Shown: piece after piece, positions 1 through 8,462 of the stretch | How positions within the stretch are numbered: the first letter of the stretch is position 1 | Layout of the letters: every line of letters starts with the position of its first letter | Source of the DNA: Capitulum mitella | Taxonomy: Eukaryota; Arthropoda; Thecostraca; Pollicipedomorpha; Pollicipedidae | Length of the DNA stretch: 64,000 bases | Assembly (NCBI GenBank): GCA_030062745.1 | Contig: CP099840.1 | Location: forward strand, 2,046,001 to 2,110,000 | Direction: 5' to 3' | The notes under the pieces: generated by a model | Databases searched by the model: none | Told to the model about the DNA's origin: nothing | The model's input: the letters and a program-made list of their open reading frames with translations, nothing else | Position numbers and translations under genes: made by a program

Positions 1-171
1 CAGCAATTTTTTTCCGCTGTGATACAATCGATACATTCCAGGTTGCAATGACGACTGTTTAGACAGCTAACATTATAAAGGCCATAATGCAACCCACCTA
101 CAGCAATGACAGCTGATACTGAAAATGCAAGGATGGGTGTTTACCAATTCCAATAAATAAACGAACATGGA

Positions 172-262
172 CGAGTCGTTCGCGATCAGGGCGTGTTCGC
201 GAACAGCCTGCCAGCCGGCAGCCGAAGTCGCGAACGAACACAAACGAACACTTACTGTTGAT
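172..262 (+). repeat. Short palindromic repeat, copy 1 (TTCGCGAA core)
   Basis: GTGTTCGCGAAC, then a GC-rich centre (CCTGCCAGCCGGCAG), then GTCGCGAACGAACAC form an imperfect inverted repeat. A related block lies about 650 bp downstream in the same orientation (826-950). It is probably a small foldback or MITE-like element; I cannot define its ends. Confidence 0.55.
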
Positions 263-825
263 GAATGGTTGGTGAGCAAGAAACCTTGCAGTAAATTGAC
301 GAGGAATGTTTTTTCTTTGCTTTGGCATCAGTGTCTATTGCAATGTTGCGTGATTGCTGCCATGTTCTTACCATCTTAACCTTTCGTTTGCTTCTTTCTG
401 CTGACATAAAGACATTGGTCTTGCTGTGCGTACCGTGTGCGCACTTACCAGTGCCTGAGGCGCCCAAGCGGCCAGCAAAACTGCCGAGCTGAGCGCCAAA
501 GCGACAACTAGAAAATTTGAATATTCATATGGCAATATCGCCTTCCAGCCAGCGCCAACTTGCGCTGCATGAATTTTGATTTTTCCTGACTAAGATGTGA
601 TTAAGTTTGGCCATCTCGCCATTTCTCCCCTTAGATTCTTGTATTCCCCCTCGGGGAAATTAACCTGGCTGGCAACACCTGGTCTTGGCAACCAAGGAAA
701 AATTTTTATTATTTTGCCTGTAATGTAGCAAAATAATCTTTTTTGCTCCGTTCCGAACCTACAAGAAATAAACTAAGCCATCTGGCACAACATCAGCAAT
801 CTGATGGTGTAATTGGTTCAACTGG

Positions 826-950
826 TGTTCGCGTTCGCAGATAGTTTGCGAACTGCTCGCGAATAGAGCGTGTTCGCGAAAAGCTGGCCGGCCGGCGGCA
901 AAGTCGCAAACGAACACGAACGAACACAAACGAACAGCCGTTCACTCCTT
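826..950 (+). repeat. Short palindromic repeat, copy 2 (TTCGCGAA core)
   Basis: It shares with 172-262 the order GTGTTCGCGAA, GCTGGCCGGCCGGC-type centre, AAGTCGCAAACGAACAC and the direct repeats ACGAACACAAACGAACA. Divergence is mostly substitutions plus one extra ACGAACACGA unit. The orientation is the same as copy 1. Confidence 0.55.
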
Positions 951-1107
951 TCACGAGCTGTCGGCGAACACCCAACCTTGTGAAAATGTCTTAGGCCGTA
1001 TAATCCATGCGATTATAAGCCACTGTTCGGGTAGCTGTTATTCTGTGGCCCTAACCCGTGCGACTGCTTAAGTCGAAACTAAGACATGTAAGAACGGTTA
1101 ACCCGCG

Positions 1108-2230
1108 CCCAACTGCTAGGCGGTTCCAATGACGCTCGACTGGAGGGCGATTGACCTCTGCCCATCTCAAATTCACGAACGGCTGGTCGCACGATAAAAA
1201 ATAAGCACACCGTTGGAGATTTCGTGGCAAGTAGAGCCCGAAACTGGTATCATTTTTAGTTTTGGATAATATGTAAGCCACTTACTTCCTATATATGTTT
1301 TCTTACAGCCGACTGCATGAAACCGAGAAGCGACCCGGGTCTCAAGGGCTGTGATTAATTTAGTCTAGGTAAAGGCACCAATGAATAGGTAAAAGTTTGC
1401 AGGTGCCGATACACTCCTAATTTATCCGATTTGTTTAACGTATACTCCGAAACGTTGACTAAAAGACACGGCTATTTTCGCTGACTGCCCAGGCTGACTG
1501 CCCAGGCGGACGCCGTAGCTAAACACGCATAATATTAACGGGAACGAATTTTAGCGTTCCCTAATTTTTGCAAGATAGGCCTTTTCGTGTAATATTTCTT
1601 AATCCTAGTTGTTTTCGTGATGGTTTCTCATGCCTAAATTTGGAAAAATTCAGTAGTCATGAATCTACAGACTTGTTGAACTTTATTTGCAGGAAGATGT
1701 TTATTTTCAAAATGTGCAATTTTTTGAAACTTTTTGAATTTTTGGTATCACTCGCAACTAATCGAACCACCTTTGCCATTTTCAACTCGTTCTGAGTAAT
1801 TCATCGTCGATTTTGCTGGCGGTGCATTTTGCCTTATAACAGTTTTTCGTGACCTGACCTCAGGTCAATGGCTGGGGGCCACGGATACTTTTTTGATTGA
1901 TGGTAAATGGCTGTCCGCATCACCCCTACACTAAAAATATCAAAACATCCGTCGAATTCCGAAAAACAACATGTTTTAAAACTGGGTTTGACCGTAGGTC
2001 AATAGCACGTTAAATTAAAAAAAAAATCTGAGACAGCAGATTTATTGCATTCATCAAGATCTCTAATCCTTGTTGTTTTCATTATGATAACTAAGCTCAG
2101 AACTCTGAAACAGTGTTTAAAAATAATGAAACAAAAGGTACGCAAAATGTCGTGGCGCTGCGTTCGTTCGTTCTCTTGCAACCTTGCAAAAACCTCAGGA
2201 GAGGCGGTCAACCGTCCCCCCGCAGTCGGG
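1108..2230 (-). mobile_element. Non-autonomous DNA element, copy 1 (inverted partner of 8463-9703)
   Basis: The reverse complement aligns along most of its length with 8463-9703. Shared blocks include ACGAACGG...GCACGATAAAAA, the CAACGTTTCGG...GTGTATCGGCA block, GTCAGGTCACGAA, TTGACC(T)CAGGTC and the GAGAACGAAC terminus. The ends carry GACTG(G)GGGG-type inverted termini: CAGTCGGG at 2223-2230, and CGACTGG near 1137, possibly doubled at 1108. There is no protein-coding capacity. I estimate about 75% identity by eye. The superfamily is unknown and the left boundary is uncertain. Confidence 0.65.
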
Positions 2231-2399
2231 ATAGTTAAGATTTGCAGCCTCGAATACCGGCCATTAAAAATCAGCTCTTATATGTTAGTTATCACCTGTG
2301 ATTGAGTCTGCTCCTCTCCATTTTTAAGTAAAATGCTGGGCCCGGCCGAGACACTTAGTAGCTCCGCAGATTTTAAATTCGTTAACTGGCTCAGAGCTA

Positions 2400-2740
2400 C
2401 GTCTCCTTCGCAATGCAAATACGCTGCGGCGGCCGGCCGGATGGGCGCGACATCCTGCCGCCTCCCCGCCTCAGTGTGGTGCGACGCCGCCTCACGTGCG
2501 GCCGGTGACGTCACGCGGTCGTCACCGCGCCGCTGCCGTGACCAATCGGCGCGAACGAGCCTCGGCCGGGCGTTCTAATCCGGGCGGCCGTCGGCGGCCG
2601 GCCGCCGCTCGTGACGGAGCCATCAATTGCGGCGCGTTACGGCCGCGCGGATCCCGCGGCTGATTCGGCGGCCTCGTTTGATCCCCGCCCTCTGGGCCGC
2701 GCCCTTTCCGGAGACCGCCGTCTGTTGATCGGTCTGTCTG
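2400..2740 (+). promoter_or_regulatory. CpG island, candidate KCNQ promoter region
   Basis: This GC- and CpG-rich block lies about 0.75-1 kb upstream of the first coding ATG, between AT-rich DNA and a degenerate repeat tract. It contains a perfect cAMP-response palindrome TGACGTCA (2506-2513), a CACGTG E-box (2493-2498) and a CCAAT-like box (GACCAATCGG, about 2540). I see no TATA box and cannot place a start site. A promoter role is inferred from position and composition only. Confidence 0.35.
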
Positions 2741-3419
2741 CCTGTCAGGTCACGGCTCTCCTGGTGACGGCCCCTGACGGACATCAGAGACCTGGCGCAT
2801 CCTGGCATACTCGTGGCAGAATCTTCACACTACTTGATGGACAGCTGACACGTTGTTGACTGAGCCCTGGCAGACCCCTGGCATATTACTAACAGATCCG
2901 TCCAGGCCCTGGCAGATTAAATTCAGTTCCTGAAAATTCCCGAAAAAACTGACAGACCTCTGACAAGCCCCGTACAGTCCAGATTAGTCTCTGATAAACC
3001 CGTGACAGATATCTTACCTCTGATGGCATGACAGATACCTCTGACGAACCTCTACGAAATCTCAAATGGATCACTGGCACCTTTATGACTGATGACTGCC
3101 GTCATACATATGATTAACCCCTGGCAGACCGCTGGCACACAACTGATGGACCCCTGGAAAACGCTTGGCCATTGTTGTTGACACACAGATAGAGAACCCA
3201 CACAGACTCTTCGTAGACCCTTAGTTGACCCTGACATTCCCGGACAGACCCCTGACAGGCCCCTTACGGACACCTAACATACCCCTGTTGTGTGTTATAA
3301 TGTAATATAACTGCCGGCCCCCTGAGAGACTCGTGGCAGGCCCCTGAAAAAAACCTTGGCAGGCCTCTGGCAGACCTCTGGTAGACTGGCAGACTGGTGA
3401 CCGACAGCTCTGCGGCAGG
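2741..3419 (+). repeat. Degenerate CTGGCAGACC-rich repeat tract
   Basis: Dozens of imperfect copies of a short word around CTGGCAGAC / CTGACAGACC occur at irregular spacing of roughly 15-30 bases between the two 5' CpG islands. They look like a decayed tandem repeat. The tract has no open frame of interest. Confidence 0.6.
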
Positions 3420-3702
3420 TGGCGATGCTGTAGCCGGGCCGCCGGAGCGGAGCCAGCGCCGGCGGCGCCATGTCGGTCCGGGCCGGCCGCGGGCCGCGCC
3501 GCACCGTGGCCGTGCGCGACGAGGCGGAGGCGTGCATCCGCGTCACGCTGACCGACACCAGCGACAGCGAGTCGCTGCACACCGAGTCGCCGCTGATGAG
3601 AGGCCGGGCGGTGGCCGCGCGCCGCCAGCGGCTGCCGCGCGTGGAGCTGGTGCGGGGCCGTGGCCGCCGGCCGGCCGACCCACCCGACGACTCCGGCCAC
3701 AG
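3420..3702 (+). promoter_or_regulatory. CpG island enclosing exon 1
   Basis: Very high GC with frequent CpG from about 3420, ending abruptly at the first donor of the 33-bp minisatellite. It includes about 50 bases of likely 5' leader before the ATG (GCCGGGCCGCCGGAGCGGAG) and all of the candidate first exon. It is separated from the island at 2400-2740 by a degenerate CTGGCAGACC-rich tract. Confidence 0.4.
3470..3702 (+). CDS. KCNQ: KCNQ channel, probable first coding exon (N-terminal cytoplasmic tail)
   Basis: The exon opens with an ATG in a favourable context (GGCGCCATGT) inside a CpG island and gives 77 codons plus two bases before a consensus donor, CACAG|GTGAGC. The product is basic, with an acidic-serine patch (TDTSDSESLHTESPL), no membrane helix and strong G/C third-position bias, as expected of a cytosolic ion-channel N-terminus. 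It ends in phase 2, which matches the phase-2 acceptor of the secure exon at 45836; joining them keeps one frame into the conserved MSLLGKPL block. If the donor is skipped the frame stops at TGA 3704-3706, so splicing exactly here is required. I cannot recognise the tail itself by homology, since KCNQ N-termini diverge quickly. The link therefore rests on phase, strand, island context and position. It could instead be an unrelated exon, and extra small exons may lie in the 42-kb intron. Confidence 0.5.
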
Positions 3703-4085
3703 GTGAGCTGGTCTGTCGGGCTACTCCGGTCACAGGTGAGCTGGTCTGTCGGGCTACTCCGGTCACAGGTGAGCTGGGCTGCCGGGCTACTCCGGTTACA
3801 GGTGAGCTGGTCTGCCGGGCTACTCCGGTCACAGGTGAGCTGGTCTGCCGGGCTACTCCGGTCACAGGTGAGCTGGTCTGCCGGGCTACTCCGGTCACAG
3901 GTGAGCTGGTCTGCCGGGCTACTCCGGTCACAGGTGAGCTGGTCTGCCGGGCTACTCCGGTCACAGGTGAGCTGGTCTGCCGGGCTACTCCGGTCACAGG
4001 TGAGCTGGTCTGCCGGGCTACTCCGGTCACAGGTGAGCTGGTCTTCCGGGCTACTCCGTTCACAGGTGAGTTGATCTGCCAGGCA
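3698..4085 (+). repeat. 33-bp minisatellite carrying a 5' splice site in every unit
   Basis: Twelve sequences of the form ACAG|GTGAG occur at exact 33-bp spacing; the GT of each lies at 3703 plus multiples of 33, ending at 4066. Units differ by only one or two bases, for example TCTGTC versus TCTGCC, one GGTTAC and one TCTTCC, with more decay at the 3' end (TTGATC). The first unit is the exon 1 donor itself, so the array looks like an amplification of the exon-intron boundary. Because 33 is divisible by three, the array is open in two + frames (A-T-P-V-T-G-E-L-V-C-R and R-S-Q-V-S-W-S-A-G-L-L) and one - frame (G-V-A-R-Q-T-S-S-P-V-T), but the exon 1 frame hits TGA at once. The long ORFs here come from the repeat and are not evidence of a protein. 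Confidence 0.95.
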
Positions 4086-5326
4086 TCTCCGGACGCCGAT
4101 TAGCTGGACGTTCTGCTGGGGACAGGCTTTTAGGACTGAGCGCTGTGCTACATGGGTGAGGGAGACTCCTGAGCAAAAAAAAAAAACTGTTAAATAGCTC
4201 GTAAAACTACAATTCCTTACGGTTAATGATCGAATTTGAAGGGCTCAAACAAGTTTGCTGCTGATCAATCGCAAGAAGCACAAGGTTCAGAGAAGTGCCG
4301 TCCAGCGACCACTTCGCCGACGTTATCAATATGGGCATTTGCCAGTTGTGCCTGGTACTTTTGTACTCACTGACCCGTTTGGTTGATCGATTCTTAGCAG
4401 CCTGGCATTACCCCATACGTTCTTTTTAGAGTTGACAGGCGTTTCCCTCTTGCTTCAATGCGCGAGGACACGACGCCGTTGGCCGTTCCACATCGGCAGC
4501 CCGCCTCTTTGACCTTCCTCCGTCGTCCTCGGCGTCCCCGGCCGCCGCCATTCGTTCTGCGTTGGCAGAGAGGCGTTCACTGCGTTGGACCTCAGTCCCC
4601 TGCTGCCGCGCTAACCTGCGCCGTTCGGTCTCGGTGTTCGGCTGCTGTTTGTCGGTCGTGGACGGGCGTGTTCGATCATCTAATCGCTGTTGCTTTCTTC
4701 ATGCATACACATCTCTTTTTACGTCTTAAAGTCTTTCCCGGTTACGACACTGTACGTCCTTGCTGGCTAGCTAGCTATACAGACATAGCGATGCAGCTAA
4801 AAAAGTCGGCAAAAAAAGCAAAAAAATGATGCAAGGAAGACAGTCAAGAAGTACAATGACAAACGGACTGCGATAAGCCAAGGTTCACGTTCTCTCACAC
4901 GGCTGTGCGCGCTGAGCCATGCCCGTGACCGTGCTTCCATGCCATGATCTCCTAGTCCATGTAAAGAGATTAAGTCGTCAACCTGCCCTGTCATTCGGTC
5001 GCCGATTAAACATTTTACCGACTGTCACACCGCACATCGTTTTTAAACGGTGATGTGTCGATAGAATCTGTTGAAAAAACAATGAAACTGCGACAATTCA
5101 AATGGATTGCGACAGATCATTGTTTTACATTCATCGATAGTTTTATATGCTGTTCTGTATTGAATGGAATAAGTGTCTTTACATGTTTACATCTGCTTCT
5201 TGTCCATGTTAAGTGCTACCATTCATGAGATTACTGAAATGTACAATTTAATGCCTCAGCCATTTGCGTACATTATCAGTCCTCCGCAGCCGATGATCCT
5301 AAAACCGCTGTTGCGCGAGCTATTGC

Positions 5327-5460
5327 TACAGTCAAATCTCGTTACTATGCCACCTCGCTACTGTGCCACTCTCGCTATTATACCACTTTTGCTCGGGCCC
5401 GACAAAATTCAATACAAAATAAATTTACTATGCCACCCCCTAATCTCGCTACTATGCCAC
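5327..5460 (+). repeat. pogo element 5' TIR and subterminal repeats
   Basis: After the TA and TIR, the motif CTCG(T/C)TACTATGCCAC recurs at 5338, 5354, 5370 (diverged: CTATTATACCAC) and 5444, with a partial copy at 5427. Such direct subterminal repeats are typical transposase-binding sites. The arrangement is seen directly; the binding role is inferred. Confidence 0.75.
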
Positions 5461-7162
5461 GATTGTGTGTTGTATTTTCGAATTCAATTTTTTTCAAATT
5501 CAGCCCACAATGTCAGCTCAGAAACGCAAGCGAACCGACTTTACGCTGAAGGAGAAAAAGGAGATCATCGATGCCTCGAAGGAGGAGCAGAATCAGTCCA
5601 AGCTGGCCAGGGAGATGAGCAAGAAATGGGGCGTCGAAGTTAAGTCGAGAACCACCGTGAAGGGCATTCTCAGCAAGAAGGATGCAATTGAGGCGGCCAT
5701 CAGAGCTGGAGTTCCATCGAAGCGCAGGAAGCTGACGCAGGCTCACGACCCGAAGCTCGATGAAGAGGTGCTCATGTGGCTAAAGCAAGCAAGAGGACAG
5801 AATCTGCTAGTCAGCGGCGATCTGATCAAGGAGAAGGCGATGAAACTGGCCGAGCTGGTGCACATCCCGGACTTCATGGTGAGCGACGGTTGGCTGTACA
5901 ATTTCAAGAAGAGCCACGGCATCACGTTCAAGACAGTGCAGGGCGAAGCTGGAGCGGTGGATTCGCAATCCCTTCTTGAGTGGCAACAACAGGTTCTCCG
6001 GCCCTTGCTCGGGCAGTTCTCCGCAGACGACGTCTTCAACCTGGACGAGACTGGACTCTTCTGGCAGCTGCTTCCGAACAAGACCATGGCTTTCAGGGGA
6101 GAGCGGTGCACTGGAGGAAAGAGAAGCAAGCAAAGGATCACTCTTCTGGTCGGGGCAAACATGAGCGGCAGCGAGAAGTTCCCTCTTCTGGCGATCGGCA
6201 ATTCCAAGAGACCCCGTGCCTTCAAGAACAAGGAGATCCCGGTCAAGTGCAAGGCGAACTCGAAGGCGTGGATGACGGCGGAGCTTTTCGAGGAGGTGTT
6301 GCGTGCGTGGGACGGGCGACTCGGCCAGCAGGGACGCAGAGTGCTGCTCTGCCTCGATAACTTCTCTGGCCAGCTCCTCCCGAGCTCCAGCTGGACAACA
6401 TCCAACTGGTCTTTTTCCCACCCAACACGACAGCCAATTCTCAACCAATGGATCAGGGAATCATAGAGAACCTCAAGCGCCACTACAAGAAGTTCCTGCT
6501 GTGCCGCCGGCTCGAGGCCATGGACGAGGGAAAGGAGTTCAAGTTCACATTGCTCGACGCTCTACACGTCGCCCGGCGTGCTTGGGAGCAGGTCAGCGAG
6601 TCGACGAACAGGAACTGTTTCGCGAAGGCCAAGTTCATCGAAGAGGAGATCCAAACTGAGCCAGAGGATGCTGAGCTGTTCGAGATCTGGGAAGCTCTGC
6701 CCGCCGAGGAAAAAATGCACGAGAACGAGGAGTCGAGCTGTCTGACTTTCTCGAAGCCGACGGGCGCCTCGCGACTGGCGGGTCTTTCACTCTGGAGGAG
6801 ATTGTGGAGGAGATGCTGCGCAGCGAGGAGCCGGTGGAAAGCGAAGACGACGAGGTAACTGTCGAGGAGGAAATCGTTCCGTTCGAGGAAGCCCAGCGCG
6901 CATGCAGCACCGTCCGGAAGTCCATGCAGCAGAGAAGCGGGAAGCCCGGTGTGATGCAAGCGTGCGATCGGCTCGACAACGAGATGCACGACATCCGCCG
7001 AAAGAAGATGCGCCAGCCGACGATTCTTGAGAGCTTTGGGTTGAGGTGATGGGTAACTTGAGAGAATAAAGCCGTTTTACAAACCCTCGTTACTATGCCA
7101 CTCTCGCTACTATGCCACTTTCGCTCGGTCCCCACGGGTGGCATAGTAACGAGATTTGACTG
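5329..7162 (+). mobile_element. pogo/Tigger-type (Tc1-mariner superfamily) DNA transposon, nearly complete
   Basis: The element has 26-bp terminal inverted repeats beginning CAGTCAAATCTCGTTACTAT (5329 rightward and 7162 leftward). They match without mismatch and are flanked on both sides by TA (5327-5328, 7163-7164), the target duplication expected for pogo/Tigger. It encloses one transposase reading frame broken by two frameshifts and an AATAAA at 7065. The internal GC content is clearly higher than the AT-rich flanks. It inserted in KCNQ intron 1 in the same orientation as the gene. Perfect termini argue for a recent insertion. Confidence 0.93.
5510..7049 (+). pseudogene. pogo/Tigger transposase, disrupted by two frameshifts
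   Basis: Starting at ATG 5510, about 513 codons would be normal for Tigger. Residues about 5-60 form a CENP-B/psq-type helix-turn-helix (FTLKEKKEIIDAS...). Residues about 72-140 form the second CENP-B/Tc5 DNA-binding domain (W-L-K-Q-A-R ... V-S-D-G-W-L-Y-N-F-K). The DDE nuclease follows with Asp179 in NLDETGLFW and Asp283 in CLDNFSG. The frame is then lost between about 6365 and 6385, as if one base were deleted, and resumes as PPNTTANSQPMDQGII with the third Asp codon at 6451-6453. A second one-base loss near 6720-6740 shifts the acidic C-terminus (VELSDFLEADGRLATGG, then EPVESEDDEVT) into the third frame, ending QPTILESFGLR at TGA 7047. All catalytic aspartates survive. The breaks make it inactive unless they are sequencing errors. 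Confidence 0.92.
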
Positions 7163-7164
7163 TA
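7085..7164 (+). repeat. pogo element 3' subterminal repeats and TIR
   Basis: Two copies of CTCG(T/C)TACTATGCCAC occur in the same (+) orientation as at the 5' end (7086 and 7101). They are followed by the inverted terminal copy ending at 7162 and the TA duplication. The 3' end thus combines a direct copy of the 5' subterminal block with the true inverted terminus. Confidence 0.75.
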
Positions 7165-7203
7165 TATGCTTTTCAAGACCTGGCGAAATGCCATTGGCCA
7201 TGT

Positions 7204-7408
7204 CTAGTTGTCTAGACTGGTTTCCCCCTTGATAAAAGCCCGAAAACATGCCCCCCCTTTCGCCTTGCTGTGACGGCGCTGGACCTGCACGAGTGTATAC
7301 CGTATATCGTCACAAAGGTTGAACCTATCGTGTATGCAGAGTTCACCGTCATCGGTGTAGCCGTCTGTGCTGTCCATCTGGCTAAAGATCCAGTCACACA
7401 CATGTGCT
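7204..7408 (-). CDS. Candidate antisense exon, cysteine-containing domain, copy L
   Basis: On the - strand an acceptor-like TTGGTAG| (7409-7410) opens a frame beginning A-H-V-C-D-W, then DSTDGYTDDGELC and FNLCDDIRYTLVQVQRR. It stays open to the stop at about 7204. The paralogous frame at 7666-7834 shares V-C, F-S, DG-TDD-E-C, FN-CDD-R and VQR, and the length differences between the two appear to be multiples of three. That suggests past or present coding selection. Copy L has lost two of the cysteines seen in copy R and no clear donor is visible, so it may be decaying. The family is not recognised, and no other exons of this gene were found. Confidence 0.3.
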
Positions 7409-7665
7409 CTACCAATTTAGCATAATAAACAAGCGGTTCCCGTTTGCTTCCTTATGCAAAGATGCGAGGCTTTTTGCTCCGGTGTCGCCTCACGTATTCA
7501 TATGCATCTGCATAATTATTGGCGTAAATGATCTATTTGCTGAAAATAGGAATCTTAAATCCATCGCTGTTCGAGCTATGTTTCTTTTTAAGACCTGACA
7601 ACGTGCGATAGGTTTCGTAGTTGTAAAAACCCCGAAAACATTTTCTTCTCGCCCTTTTTCTTTAC

Positions 7666-7834
7666 CCTCCTCGTGCATGCTGTGACGGACGCTGGCGTTG
7701 GACCGGCATGAATTTATGCCGTGGATCATCACAACAGTTAAAGTTGTATGTGCAAATTTCAGCGTCATCGGTGCAGCCGTCTTCGCTGCGCGTCTCGCTG
7801 AAAAAGGCCCGGACACACAGACATACGTACGCTG
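7666..7834 (-). CDS. Candidate antisense exon, cysteine-rich domain, copy R
   Basis: On the - strand AAATTAG|CAGCG (acceptor about 7835-7836) precedes an open frame reading A-Y-V-C-L-C-V-R-A-F-F-S, SEDGCTDDAEICTYNFNCCDD and then MPVQRQRPSQHARG. It runs into a donor-like GGAGG|GTAAAG (GT at 7665-7664), with a stop directly behind it. The cysteines are concentrated (C-x-C, then C-x6-C-x5-CC), as in small extracellular disulfide domains. The family is not recognised. Similarity with copy L at 7204-7408 is in frame and interrupted only by what look like whole-codon indels. It could also be a chance open frame in a non-coding tandem duplication. Confidence 0.33.
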
Positions 7835-8462
7835 CTAATTTGGCATATTAGATAATGAGAAAGTTTCTTGCAGCCAACGGCAATTGGTGAACTTCGTAGA
7901 AGTTTCCTACTTTGCCAGTGTTTCCGGGTACTTTCTTATGAGTAAATATTTAATCCATGAAGCTGTTTGATAGTGGAATTTGTTACAAAGTAAAATTCCT
8001 AAACCCTGTAATAAAAAAGTTTTCATTAAGTAATCGTCACAGCAGACTCCCGTTGATTACCTAGAGATAAAACTTAGTGCGTAGACTTGTTCCAGTCTAA
8101 ACCCATTTTCTCCCAGTACAACGAGGCCGTTGTGCGTTTATTCCTTGATGTCATTGTCGTTCTGCCTCAAGACCATTTTTTCTTTGTTGGTTTTGTTCAT
8201 GCCTAAAGGTCTGCCACTGGAATTAACAATTTTGATATTACTGAGTAAACACGTACTGGCTGCTGCTTGCTATCTTCGTCATAGATATCGAGAATTATTT
8301 ATTTTTACCCGGCCCAGAACATATACGAAATCATAGACGAGAAACTGATGAAATGACGAACCGAAGGTTTTTGTTTTCCAGCTGACAGTTAACTCATTGT
8401 CCCTCACCGAGCCACAAGAGTACTTTGAAAAAATGGAACCTTCTTGATCGTAGTCACCTTAG

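Larger units (their letters stand above)
7170..7850 (-). repeat. Tandem duplication of an about 260-bp unit (7170-7429 and 7584-7850)
   Basis: Both units run TTTT(C)AAGACCTG ... CCCGAAAACAT ... GCTGTGACGG ... GTCATCGGTG(T/C)AGCCGTC ... CACACA ... AATTT(A/G)GCATA in the same order and orientation, separated by about 155 bp of unrelated sequence. The first unit begins six bases after the pogo element's TA. Divergence is substantial (roughly two-thirds identical by eye), so the duplication is much older than the pogo insertion. Confidence 0.75.

Noticed and set aside
3221..4063. 280-codon - strand frame with G-V-A-R-Q-T-S-S-P-V-T repeats
   Set aside because: Produced by the 33-bp minisatellite, which is open in three frames because its period is a multiple of three. 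There is no independent coding evidence.
3698..4085. CRISPR-like direct repeat array
   Set aside because: Units are contiguous with no unique spacers, and the genome is eukaryotic.
3397..4103. + strand frames (225 and 147 codons) through the same array
   Set aside because: Same cause. Neither is in the exon 1 frame, which stops directly after the first donor.
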